A stretch of DNA of 64,000 nucleotides from Amoebophrya sp. A120 (Eukaryota > Sar > Dinophyceae > Syndiniales > Amoebophryaceae), in NCBI GenBank assembly GCA_905178155.1, contig CAJINV010000002.1:4084947-4148946 (forward strand). Direction: 5' to 3'. The notes under the pieces are model-generated. The model was not told the origin of the DNA and ran no database searches. It saw nothing but the letters and a program-made list of their open reading frames with translations. This document shows, piece after piece, positions 49,401-58,400 of this stretch (within the stretch, counting starts at the first letter, position 1; every line of letters begins with the position of its first letter). The translations under genes and the position numbers were made by a program.

Positions 49401-52400
49401 TTCTCTTCGTGTTGTCGGATGGGATGGTGATATGGATGTGTCAGAGTTGAAATCGACAAAGTTGAAATAATTTGTCATGCATAAAATGGATGCCAGTTGG
49501 AACCCAGTTTCCAAGTGGCGCATGACAAATTTCGGCGGTCCCTAAATCCAGTTTGTCATGCTATTTAGGCAAAGAAGAGCGATTTTATCATGCTACTTTA
49601 GCAGCTCGAGCTGTAACCCCAAACAGGCTTACAATCGGCCTCACTTGCCTGCTCTGCAACACACGTGCCTCGGGTCATGCATTTTATGCATTACAGACTA
49701 TTTCAACTTTGACGATTTCAAACCTGACGCTTCCATAGGTGATATCACTACCAGTGATCTCGATCAAGGATGACGGAACATCAGGAGCAGGGAATGCGTA
49801 TGGATTGCAAAAATGTCTGGGTCTGGAAGAATGCAACTTGTGATGCGCATTTCAGAACACATAAAAATCTCTAATGCATAGGTAGCAAAAGCTGCCCCCT
49901 TTCTGTCACCAAAGTGGGGGATTTGTCATGCGGATTCGGCATTGCGGAAGCTCGTCGAAACCTGTGATGCTAGAGCTTCCATGCCAGACCTTGTGTGTTA
50001 TGCAAAAACAGCATGAATCTTCCAGACCCAGACATTTTTACAGTTGATAATGCAAAGGAAGAAGACGACCCAGACGCAGCCGCAGCGGCAGCCGCAGCAG
50101 CGGCGAATGGCGGAAAACCGAAGCGAGCGACTCGCGCAACGAAGAAGAAGAACGAGAATTTGCCGCGGCCAGTGCAGGACTTTCTCTCGTTCCAGGACTC
50201 GTGGCGGGCGCCGTATTTGTCGGCGAAAGAGATCGACACGCTAAAGGAAGCTATCCAAGAAAAAAAATGTGCACTAAGTGGGACTTTCTTTGAGGAACAG
50301 CATCACAAATGTGCTCTGCAGGACAGAGAAATAAGCCTGTCATGCCAAGCTAGTATCAGTGAAAACATAAACACGTACGAAACAAACCTCTGATGCATGT
50401 GTCTAGCATGACAAGTGTGCGCGTCTTTCATCCTCTGCAACACAGATTTACACTTAAGTACACAGTTTTTTGCCTGCATAGAAGCCAGTGGGAAAAACAA
50501 GCAAATCCTCGCGGAGGTAGCCGGGGGAGATCTATGACAGTGCACAACTCCCCCTCCGCCTCATTTGTATAGCATGAACGGCAACACGAATACAAGCATC
50601 AGCAAGAATGCTGGTTTTGCATGACAGATTTGATGGCGCAAGCCGTTCATGCTATACAAATGAGGCGGAGGGGAGTTGTGCACTGTTATAAGATCCGATG
50701 GTGGTCGATGAAGAAAATTTCAACGCAAAAGACCGGTGGAACTCCACCACGAAAGTCGTCGCCATGGTCCCTGTCTCCGACGAAAGGTCCTGGGAGTCGG
50801 ACAGTTTAATCCTAGCGAGTAAAAACGGGCTACTGTTGAAGCTAAAGCTCAACACGGAATTTTACCAAAAGCAACTTGTCCGGGGGTTGCAGATGATGAG
50901 GTTGAAGCCAGACGACGAAATTTCCGGCGCTTGTTTGGTCAACGAGGACGACACGCTCTGCCTCGCGAAGCAAGACGGTTCATTCCTCCACACCTCCGTC
51001 CGCGCGATTCGCTTCGGGAACAAAAACGGCGCCGGGAACAAGTTTTCATTCCTAACCAAGCAGAAAGTTTCAAAAGAACTCCGAGAGAAGTTCAAACAGG
51101 CCGCTGATCCGGCGAAAGCACGGAAGGAGTTTTTGCAGAAGTCCAAGCCCGCGAAGTTGGTCGCGATCTCCCGGGTGTATAACGGTGGGAAGTTGTACGA
51201 TAAGACAAAGAAGATCCAGGACAAGGACGAATTTCTCTTAGCGGAGGGGATTTCCAAGCCGTCGAAAATTCTCACCGCGAGCTACTTCTACGCGCAGTGG
51301 CGGATCAGGCAAGATTTGAAGGAGAAGGACGAAATAGGGGAATCCTTGCTGAAAGCGGAGAAAACGATTCCGAGAAAGTTAAAAGTCGCGATCAACGAAC
51401 TGTATCCGAAATTAACGGATGGAGAAAAAGAGAAATGGGTGGAGAAAGAACAGGAAGACACGAAAAGATTCGAGGAGGAGATGAAGGTGTTTAAAGAGAA
51501 AATCAAGGAGCACAAGCAGGAACTGAGGAATAACAAATTTATCAAGGGAGAAAGATTGAAGGGAACAGTAGCTGGTTCCTTAGCCGGCGGTGCGAAGAGC
51601 TATTTGTTTCAAGCAGACCACTTGTACGCCCAGGACATAGCGAAGAACTACGAGGAAAAAATGCCGGATTTGGTGGAAAAAATGAAAGCAGCCGATCCGA
51701 CCATGAACACGAGCTCCGTGAACTTTCTCGGGCGGGTTTTCTTCGTGAAGAAACACATCTGGCCCACCGTCGATGAGGAGACGAAGAAACTTTGGGGGGC
51801 AGAATCGGAAAAAAAAATCGCGGCGTTGAAGGAGCAAGACGGGGCGGGGAGCAGTGCTGCGGTCGGTGCTGGGGATGAACAGGACGATGACCCAATGCTC
51901 GGCCTAGACGGCGCAGGAGCTGTTGATGAGGACGGGAACATCAACATCAATGCCGCTGATGAAGAAGACGGGGCGGAGAATGAAGACGATGATGAAAATG
52001 ACGACGACGAAAACGAAAATGACGAGGATGACGACGTGAAAAGCAGTGGTGAAGACGACGAAGACGGCTCGGATGACGACGGCAAGACGACCCCACGGTC
52101 CAACGCGGCAGGGGAACAAGGGGAGCTAGGAAAAAGTCTTGCTGCGGCGGGTGTAGTAGCAAAAGAGATGAATAACAACCTGTTAACCCAAAAACCATCG
52201 AAAACGCAATTAAAAGACAAGACCTGCTTTCTCTTCATCACGAAAAAAGGCCGGGGACAGCGGATCCCGGTACAGCAATTCGCCATCGAGCGGAAAACCA
52301 ACACGGGAAGGCAGATCAAAACCGAGCCGGGCGATGAGTTACTGACGGTTTTGGTGCTGCACGAAGACCACTTTGACAACAACCAAAACAAGTCCTCAAG

Positions 52401-53632
52401 AGGACAGGGTGGGGGTTTGGCAAAGCCGAAAACGGGGGAAGAGTTTTTTTTGGATGTGAAGATCGAGGAGGAAAAGGAGAAGAAGGCATTCAACGGAAAA
52501 GTGGTGGAAAAAACGGTGGTCGTCACCAACGCCGAAGGGAAGGAGGAGGAGGTTGTGAAAAAGGAATACGTGAAAGACGTAAACGGGAAGTACCAGCTGG
52601 CGCTGTACCACGAGGCGAAGGCCGGGCTGAAGCAGAAGTTTTTGGAACTGAGCGAGGAAGAGAAGAAGGAATGGGAGGAAAAAGCGAAGGCATTCAACGA
52701 AGAAAATGCCTCTGGTGCGAAAGACCTCTCTCAAGTGCAGAGCATCCCCTCGGGGTTAATTTCCGCGAGCCAACCGGGCGAAGACTCGGATGTGGTGAGC
52801 GTCGTGCAGAATAAGGGTGGAAATGTAAATGAGCTGCAAACGACCACTGCTGCTGCAGCAGTTGCTGCCCCAGGCCTTCCAATTCTGTCGAACAAACAGC
52901 GACCGCATCACGAGGTTCTGTTGCTAACCTCGGACGGGGAAGCTTGCCGCATCATTCCAACGACGATTAACATCTCCAAGGGGCTGAAGGTACTTACAAT
53001 ACGACTCTTGTTGATCATTTAGATTTTTTGTCATGCATTGTTAGCATTAGGTGTAGTGAGAGAAAGAAATCTGTGATGCGGAGCATGCGTGACTTCTCAC
53101 ATCCCTTTATGTTGAGTACGCCAGCAGGAAATTGTGTTGAACCAAAATCCCCCCTTCCAGATCGCCAAATCGCGTAGCATTGCGAAGCTCCAGTCCGAGA
53201 GATCCCACCTGGTTGACGCCAGCTATTGCGTCACCTGGGATGTTATGCACTGCAAAAATGTCGGGGACTGGAAGAGTCATGCTGCTTTTGCATGACAAAG
53301 AAGGTCTGGCATGGAAGCTCAAGCATCACAGGTTTCGAGGTCACAGGTTTCGAGAAGCTTCCGCAATGCCGACTCTGAATCACAAAAGCCCGACTTTGGT
53401 CACAGAAAATGGGCAGCTTTGCTGCCTATGCATGAGAGATTCTTAATATGTGTTGTGAAATGCGCATCACAAGTTTGCATTCTTCCAGACCCAGACATAT
53501 TTGCAATCCACAGATGTGCCAGAAAAGGCGAGCGACCGGAAGGCGCGACTGCAGGCGGAGCGGTTGGCGGAGAAGGAGAATCGGCTGGAGACGGTTTTTG
53601 AGGACAGCGAGGAAGAGGACGAGGACGAGTGA
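37495..53632 (+). CDS. TOP2: DNA topoisomerase II with GyrA-like C-terminal pinwheel and HMG-box-like segments
   Basis: Twenty-one exons give one 2,449-residue frame: 37495-37561, 37715-37799, 38090-38272, 38391-38555, 38815-38920, 39142-39173, 39484-40038, 40266-40952, 41099-41385, 41550-41814, 46350-46656, 46871-46930, 47189-48095, 48311-48913, 49182-49430, 49743-49798, 50055-50251, 50486-50532, 50696-52989, 53161-53243, 53518-53632. A PPVKRAKLNPK stretch near the N-terminus looks like a nuclear localisation signal. GHKL ATPase motifs: HILARPDTYVG, KIFDEILVNAADH, TGGRNGYGAKLTN. TOPRIM: LTEGDSAKAL (about 653) and DQDLDG (733-738). Breakage-reunion: PSVIDGFKPSQRK, with catalytic Tyr1024 in ASSRYIFT. 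All are eukaryotic type II. From about 1480 the tail matches the GyrA C-terminal domain (DTLCLAKQDGSFLHTSVRAI, GRGQRIPVQQF, LLLTSDGEACRI). It is interrupted by HMG-box-like segments (about 1807-1895, 1917-1995, 2250-2300) and an acidic run. The protein ends in DSEEEDEDE. Confidence 0.93.
37562..37709 (+). mobile_element. Introner, family B, in TOP2
   Basis: Left TATGCTCTGCAAAAGTATCG, right TTTTGCAGTTCATA. Target duplication GGCCT at 37557-37561 and 37710-37714. Excision restores T|CG: SGASPVQ. It falls 22 codons into the gene. Confidence 0.92.
37800..38081 (+). mobile_element. Introner, family D, in TOP2
   Basis: Ends TATCCTGAGCAAAAACGTCC and GGACGTTTTTACTCAGGATA. Flanks share GCCACCGG (8 bp, longer than the usual five; the extra bases may be chance). 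Excision restores GG|C: KATGSSK. Confidence 0.92.
38273..38390 (+). other. GT-AG intron of TOP2 with introner-like interior
   Basis: Begins GTATAAGGAAG, ends TTTGCTATCAG, and restores AG|G (VLRYCPAL). It holds ATTTGTGATGC and TGTAATGCATG, the core motifs of the introners, but lacks clear inverted ends. Probably a decayed introner now spliced canonically. Confidence 0.75.
38556..38809 (+). mobile_element. Introner, family G, in TOP2
   Basis: Left TATGGCTTGCTCAGATG followed by CAAACGTTACAA; right TTGTAACGTTTGAG, ending GAGCGGGTTATA. Target duplication CACGA at 38551-38555 and 38810-38814. Excision reads QMHEEQKIYIPE, joining the ATPase domain. Confidence 0.92.
38921..39136 (+). mobile_element. 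Introner, family C, in TOP2
   Basis: Left TATGCAAGAAAAAAATTGTG, right CACAGTTTTTTTCTTGGATA. Target duplication ACGGT at 38916-38920 and 39137-39141. Excision rebuilds the ATP-binding motif GRNGYG|AKLTN exactly. Confidence 0.95.
39174..39478 (+). mobile_element. Introner, family I, in TOP2
   Basis: Left TATGCGAGTGTCAGGATCG, right CGATTCTGACACTTCCATA. Target duplication CGGTT at 39169-39173 and 39479-39483. Excision restores TT|C: SSRFELET. The exon between it and the previous introner is only 32 nt. Confidence 0.92.
40039..40266 (+). mobile_element. Introner, family E, in TOP2
   Basis: Left TATGACAGTCCACAACTCCG, right GTTGTGCACTCTCATA. No target duplication is visible. The frame is kept only if the last A stays in the exon (TC|A, PDSISLAV). 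The right flank may have mutated. Confidence 0.82.
40953..41098 (+). other. GT-AG intron of TOP2 with introner-like interior
   Basis: Begins GTATAGAAAAGTGG, ends TCTAATATCAG, and restores AG|G (GRARRLQDVPKL). It contains TTTGTCATGC and ACATGACAG. No intact inverted ends or target duplication. Confidence 0.78.
41386..41544 (+). mobile_element. Introner, family B, in TOP2
   Basis: Left TATGCAATGCAACAGCATCG, right CGATACTTTTGCACAGGATA. Target duplication CGACA at 41381-41385 and 41545-41549. Excision restores A|TG: KIDDMRYGSVM, just before the TOPRIM DQDLDG motif. Confidence 0.93.
41902..41960 (+). repeat. Junction repeat R6, copy 1
   Basis: TTGCATGCTGTACTACC followed by the pyrimidine tract and TTCAGATGCTGCGTTC. 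First of five copies in the TOP2 giant intron, then unrelated DNA. Confidence 0.85.
42391..42457 (+). repeat. Junction repeat R6, copy 2
   Basis: Full-length copy, preceded by TGCATGCTGTACTACC and extended to CAAGTTGAAACC. It shares that extension with copy 5 at the true exon side. Confidence 0.85.
42717..42981. repeat. Array of five near-perfect 23-bp palindromes
   Basis: GTGAGAAATCA-C-TGATTTCTCAC or variants at 42717-42739, 42767-42789 (GTC/GAC variant), 42816-42838, 42869-42891 and 42959-42981. The first four are about 50 bp apart, and spacers such as TCTGAAAANTTTTCATT are similar. Another inverted repeat (TCTCGAACACCTTCGAGA) lies between the third and fourth. It could form hairpins in DNA or pre-mRNA. 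Confidence 0.85.
43448..43512 (+). repeat. Junction repeat R6, copy 3
   Basis: ATAATTGCATGCTGTACTACC start, same pyrimidine tract, ending GATGCTGCGTTCAAG. It separates the palindrome-bearing segment from a GC-richer segment. Confidence 0.85.
44563..44609 (+). repeat. Junction repeat R6, copy 4
   Basis: Shorter at its left (CTGCCTCAGATG), then the conserved TTGTGGTGTCCTTTTCCTTC and GCTGCGTTCAAG. Confidence 0.82.
46278..46328 (+). repeat. Junction repeat R6, copy 5 (next to the true acceptor)
   Basis: ATCAGATGTTGTGGTGTCC to GCGTTCAAGTTGAAACC. It lies 21 bp upstream of the acceptor used to rejoin the coding frame at 46350. Confidence 0.85.
46657..46865 (+). mobile_element. Introner, family C, in TOP2
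   Basis: Left TATCCAGGAAAAAAACTGTG, right CACACTTTTTTTCTTGCATA. Target duplication TCACG at 46652-46656 and 46866-46870. Excision joins GTIT to VKNFINREM. Confidence 0.92.
46931..47183 (+). mobile_element. Introner, family A, in TOP2
   Basis: Left TATCAAATGGAAAAAATGTC, right CACTTTTACAATCCATA. Target duplication GAGCG at 46926-46930 and 47184-47188. Excision joins LRRA to IPSVIDGFKP, rebuilding a conserved motif. Confidence 0.93.
48096..48305 (+). mobile_element. Introner, family C, in TOP2
   Basis: Left TATGCAAGAAAAAAACTGTG, right CACAGTTTTTTTCCTGGATA. Flanks CTCCA and CTTCA differ at one base. Excision gives QISMSNMHCFD, matching the conserved TSNM motif region. Confidence 0.92.
48914..49176 (+). 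mobile_element. Introner, family A, in TOP2
   Basis: Left TATCAAATGCAAAAATGTC, right CATATTTGCAATGCATA. Target duplication GAAAA at 48909-48913 and 49177-49181. Excision gives AMKMNRK. The two ends belong to slightly different family A subtypes. Confidence 0.92.
49431..49737 (+). mobile_element. Introner, family I, in TOP2
   Basis: Left TATGGATGTGTCAGAGTTG, right TCAAACCTGACGCTTCCATA. Target duplication GGTGA at 49426-49430 and 49738-49742. Excision rebuilds a pinwheel strand: LSDGMVISLPV. Confidence 0.92.
49799..50049 (+). mobile_element. Introner, family A, in TOP2
   Basis: Left TATGGATTGCAAAAATGTC, right CATTTTTACAGTTGATA. Flanks ATGCG and ATGCA differ at one base. Excision joins AGNA to KEEDDPD. 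Confidence 0.9.
50252..50480 (+). mobile_element. Introner, family C, in TOP2
   Basis: Left TATCCAAGAAAAAAAATGTG, right CACAGTTTTTTGCCTGCATA. Target duplication GAAGC at 50247-50251 and 50481-50485. Excision restores GC|C: LKEASGKN. Confidence 0.92.
50533..50690 (+). mobile_element. Introner, family E, in TOP2
   Basis: Left TATGACAGTGCACAACTCCC, right GAGTTGTGCACTGTTATA. Target duplication AGATC at 50528-50532 and 50691-50695. Excision restores C|CG: GGDPMVV. The exon before it is 47 nt. Confidence 0.92.
52990..53160 (+). other. GT-AG intron of TOP2 with introner-like interior
   Basis: Begins GTACTTACAATACG, ends CCCCCCTTCCAG, and joins phase-0 exons (SKGLK to IAKSRS). It contains TTTTGTCATGC and CTGTGATGC core motifs but no terminal repeats. 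Confidence 0.78.
53244..53512 (+). mobile_element. Introner, family A, in TOP2
   Basis: Left TATGCACTGCAAAAATGTC, right CATATTTGCAATCCACA (the usual final ATA is mutated to ACA). Target duplication GATGT at 53239-53243 and 53513-53517. Excision restores GT|G: TWDVPEK. Confidence 0.92.
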
Positions 53633-55400
53633 TAGATCATGAAGGGATCATCTTCTGAAGGTAGTTCTAAGATTCAAGAATCCACTTGTTCTGTGGGCCA
53701 CATGGGACATCTTTATTTTCCATCGCAGCGCCGAAAAAGCTCGCGGTAGGCCGTCGTCCGCTACGAATGCTCTCAGTTACTCCAACAATTTCAGGATAAA
53801 CTTTACTTCACTAACACTTTTTTTTCGAAACTTTGTCAGTACTCATCACCAGCATGCAGAAGCCTTTTGCTGGTGCTTATCTGTTTAGCTTTTTTGAAAA
53901 ACAAAAACGGGAAGATTTTAGATTATTGAAAATAAAAGTTTCTGGGGCGCCAACTTAAAAAAGTTGGCGAGGCTACTTCTACTCGGGCCTCATTTGATGA
54001 AAATGAAAAGACGACTCTAGCTACCTATTCCAAAATGAACCTTTCTAGCGTCTTTCCGCAGTAGCGTCTTTCCGGAAGTGTCGCAAAAAGTAGTTTCGGG
54101 CACGACAATTCTGTGGCGACATGCTTGTATGACGACACGGTAAAACTAAAAATGCAAATGTATCCATAGTGATAGTCTTCAACTCCAACCCACTTTACAA
54201 TTTTTTTGCAAGAGCTCCTTTACGCAACGCACTGTCGCTGATAGTCTGTAGCTGTCACGTTTCGTGCAGCTGCTCGACACCACACGACCGAGTAAACAGC
54301 ATTCGTTTAATATCGTCCCGCCTAGGTACCAGTATCTTTGTGTGTTCGGCTGCTGGTGCTACCCGTTGAGATGACTACAGTCGTTGTGGATACGACATTA
54401 TGTGGTCAGGCGCGAAACAACAATCCGCCATAATAGAGCGGCTACAGGAGAGAAAAGGAGGCTATATCTTTCTAGAAAGGACCTACGGGTCCAAGTGTCG
54501 GGAGGTACTTCTACATGAGAGAAGCAGAAATAAGAGCGAAGGAGCATGATCGTAGATGAAGGGCAAGCACTTGACGTTGAGACGTACATATCGATTGGCG
54601 TGGTCGAGCATCGCCCACATCGTGCTCGTATAGTCAAGAACCTCGGCAGCGTAAGTTAAGACGCAACTCCATGTGGTTCTGATTTTCGAAAGATGCACCC
54701 ACCTGAATTACAGGACCAAATGTCTATGAGTATGATGTTTGTAAGTACGTCAATCACAAGGTATGATTCTCGACGCCTATCAACAGCACCAGTCTCATGT
54801 TCGTCTCGATCGAGTTGTAGGATGCATGCAGAAGAAGCGAAAATAAAGTAGAAACACTCTGAGGAGGCCACGTTATTTGTTGCCACGATCTTTTTACTAA
54901 TAAATACATAGTAATATCAAGTCAATCGCCTCGCGATAGCTGATCAAGATGAGCTTGTTGCTTTCTGATTGGTGAACAAGACACCGACTTAGAAATCGTC
55001 TTTGCTGCTCCACCAGTTGTACTCTCTGCTGCGTCGTTCGTTCGTTCCACGACTGGCGAACAACAATCTCCCCGCGGACGAGACCACGAAAAGGACAAGA
55101 ACATCAACAGGAGCCAACCGCTGCCCGCGCTCTGCTCCATCCTGCTCAACTCCTCTTCCCCTAACTCTTTCGATTTTTTCGCACCAGCAGCCAGAGCCGA
55201 ACCCTCTAGTTGTACTGTCGGAACAAGAACGAAGGAGCTGCACAAGGTCGGTTATTAACGGTAGCCAACCCCCGAAAGAGGAAGAGCGCCAGCCGCCACA
55301 TCAGCGACAGCGCCCCAAGCGAGCAGGATCCCTAGAAGAAGTAAGTATTCCAGGCGGAGGACTCACTTCTACGCCTACGCAAGCAGACCAAGAAAAAATC
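53633..55400. other. Intergenic region between TOP2 and gene 7
   Basis: 1.8 kb, mostly AT-rich, without introner ends or a convincing gene. The frame of gene 7 is open upstream to about 55000, so the coding start could be earlier than the ATG chosen. A GTAAGTATTCCAG word near 55341 may mark a small 5-prime intron. Confidence 0.5.
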
Positions 55401-58400
55401 ATGGCGACCGAAGCGCCACCGAATGCCGCGCACATGTCAGAGCGGCAGGAGTACCGGTTATGAACTGCAAAAGTATCGTACTAGTATAAATTGCAATCAT
55501 GCATTACAAATCTTTTTCTCAAGGTAAATCTGCATCACAAATTTTCTTTCTCATGCTGAGAAAATTTGTAATGCATTTATACGAGTACGATACTTTTGCA
55601 GTGCATACCGATGGATGCTCTACAACGGTACACCGGCAGCGCGGGTAAAAGCACTGGAAACGCTCTTCATCAAGTTTGACATCAACGGTATAAAGTTGCT
55701 TCTGCTTGTCTTTTTCATGCGTAACTTCTGTGCATGACAAAGGTCGTCTGTCATGCGTGTGACCCGCATGATTTTTTTGAAGCAAACTTATAGTTATGCA
55801 AAAAGTTTACCACCTATTTCTATTTGTATTTCCAGGTTCTGGCGAAATCGACTACGATGAATTCAAGAAGATTCTCTGGTCTTGCATTACAAATCTTGTT
55901 CCCAAGGCAGATCAGCATGACAAATTTCATTTCTCGTGCTGAGGAAATTTGTAATGCAATTTCGGCCGCTCAGGGTGCAACTCAATAGGGCCGTCCGTGG
56001 AAAATGGCTAGCAGGGGGCGCGCTTCTAGAAGTTGTCTCTAGAAGCCCCACCCAGAAAGCTGCATCGAAGACGCACTGAAGAAAACGACTGGCACTGCGG
56101 GGGCCGTCCTCGCGGGCGGAAAATAGCACAACAGCGGAGCTCCTTTTGGCCCCAATTTCTTTTCCTATAGATTGGAGGGCGCTCCATAGTGGCTGAGTAG
56201 TACGTAGGGGAGGCCGTTCTACGAGTTTTTTTGTGGTAGCGGCCCCACCGGGCGGGCTTCTTTACTTTAGAATGAAGGGGCCGGCGAAACGGCAGGGGGT
56301 GCGCTGCGGGTGGTAATGTCTAGAAATGAGACAGCGCACACGAGGGCAATCAGGCCAAGGCCCGCGGCCGGGTGGGGGCGAGCTAGCAGCTGAGCTCGGG
56401 GAACGAAAGCGAGCGCGCCCTCTAATGTGGGCCGCTTCTAGGGAAGGGCGCTACTAGCAAGCGCGGGCCCGGTTTGCCATGCTAAAACCGCCCGCCGGGC
56501 TTCTAATAGTGGCCGCGGCTGCGCTAGGTGCAGACTCCCAATGGTAAGGCTCTTTCGACTAGCCTGCGTCCCCACACTCGCCAAGTTTTTTCCTTGGTGT
56601 TTACATTTAGATTTACTAGACGACCTATCGCCGGCGTCCTGGACGCCGGCGTAGTAGTCTAGTAGTTATACAAAAAGTTTACCACCTATTTCCAGGTTCT
56701 GGCGAAATCGACTACGATGAATTTAAGAAGTATCCACAAAAAATTTCCCGTACACGTACAAATGCCGTTTCTGCATGACAAAGCTTCCCTCTGATCCTGT
56801 TTGGCATGACAAGTTGTCTGCTCTAAGTATAGTGAAATTTGTGATGCATGTTGTACATGTTGTACGGGAAATTTGTATTGCATACGAAGATTCTCTGGTG
56901 GCTCGAGTTTTCCCTCTCCGATGAGGGTGTGCGAGAAATCTTCGACGAGCTCGACGCGGATCGGTCTAACTGTCTGGATATCACATGCAAATATGTCTGG
57001 GTCTGGGAGATATCGAGCTTTGTCATGCTAGTCTGGCATGACTCCGAACTCTGTATTGCGTGGCCGCGAAGGCTCCTCTTGGCTGTCATGCAAAAACGCA
57101 GTTTCTCATGCAGAGCGCGCAACTCAGAAGGGCCGAAAAATTTGTCATGCTTGGCAGCGCATTTGCATTACAATGTGCTCACTATTCCCTTCCGTGCATC
57201 ACAGGTTTCCAGACCCAGACATGTTTGCAATGCATACTGGACATGCGAGAATTCGTGCGGTTTTTCGACGTGCTCGACCGGTATCGACAAATGCACGAGG
57301 CGGACGTGAAGGACCAGCAAGTCGGATTATGCATTGCAAAAGTATGATCGTACTCGTACTAATTGCAGACATGCATGACAGATCGCCTTGGTAAGCTAAA
57401 ACAGCATTACAAATTTCATCTGTCATGCTAAGGAAATTTGTAATGCAATTTAAACGTAGTACGATGCTTTTGCACTTCATACGGGTTGGTCCGCAGCAAG
57501 ATCTGCCAGATGTTTTTCGTCATCATCATCCTGGCCACCGCGTTTTTCGCCTATTCCTGGGTGGCGGCGTCCGCGCAGGGCCGGGACGCGAGCAAGTGGT
57601 TGACCATGACGCTCGTCGGGGCCAGCATGCTGTTCGTCGGGATATTCGTGCTGGCCGCGTACCCGATTCTCATGATGAAATACGAAAAGTACCAACAGGA
57701 GAGGGAACAGCGGAATTTTGAACTCCAGCAAATGAAAGCAAACATGGCACACCACGAGACCATGGACTCACCAAAGAGCGGGAAGGGATCGGTATGGATA
57801 TTGATGAATGTGATGTTGAGTAGCATCACAATTTTTTTGCATCGCATGACGGAGAAATCTTGTCATGCGACGCTAGCACGCGACCGAAATCGCATCTGGA
57901 AAGAGGCTCTGATTGATATCCAGCATGGCAAGTACAAATCAATAGCATTTTCTGCATCACAGACTTACACTTTTTACCCACGTTCAAAATAATACAGAAA
58001 TCACCCATGGGAATGGGTTCGACCTCGCGATCAAGGCCACAACTCGACTCCGATGGGTATGGAGGGGTTCTCACACGTTACACTGACTGCTGTTACATGA
58101 ATTTTCCATGCGAAATCAGTAGCACCCTCCACTTCCACACAATGAATCGTTTTTGTGCATCACAAGTTCTTGACGCGCTTTATAGCATGGAAAGCAGTTC
58201 CAGATTTGTATGTGCAAGACGTGCAAACGCTAACGCCCCCCCTTTCCTTTTGTTGCTGTTGCACCACGAATTCACGTAACAGCTAAGCAGTGTAACGCTT
58301 GTGAGCGCCATAACGCGTTTGCGGACTTCGGAGACGAGCCTCGCTTCCAATCGTCCACTATGACACCCTATGAACTGCAAAAGTATCGTATTCGTATAAA

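Larger units (their letters stand above)
55688..56695 (+). other. 1.0-kb GT-AG intron of gene 7 with a duplicated 3-prime junction
   Basis: Donor GTATAAAGTTGC; acceptor ACCTATTTCCAG; splits EF-hand 1 (DIN-G-SGEI). The acceptor plus the next 35-45 exon bases occur twice: a dead upstream copy at 55797-55880 and the working copy at 56669-56730. The roughly 790 bp between them are GC-rich and end in a strong hairpin. Confidence 0.85.

Noticed and set aside
50083-50113. Poly-alanine run in TOP2 as a frame error
   Set aside because: The GCA/GCC/GCG repeat is in frame with exons on both sides and lies in a linker between pinwheel strands, so it is a normal low-complexity insertion.
51648-52697. 349-codon Ser/Phe-rich open frame on the minus strand
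   Set aside because: Mirror of the Glu/Lys/Asp-rich topoisomerase tail: GAA/GAG/GAT codons read backwards give Ser/Phe/Ile. No independent support.
37495-53632. A bacterial-type or plastid DNA gyrase
   Set aside because: ATPase and TOPRIM motifs (GRNGYGAKLTN, DQDLDGSHIKGL) are eukaryotic TOP2 type, both halves are in one polypeptide, and no transit peptide is seen. Only the tail is gyrase-like.
55797-55965. Upstream EF-hand exon copy as an alternative exon
   Set aside because: Reading on from it leaves the protein frame into a family B introner fragment and soon reaches a stop, so use would truncate the protein.
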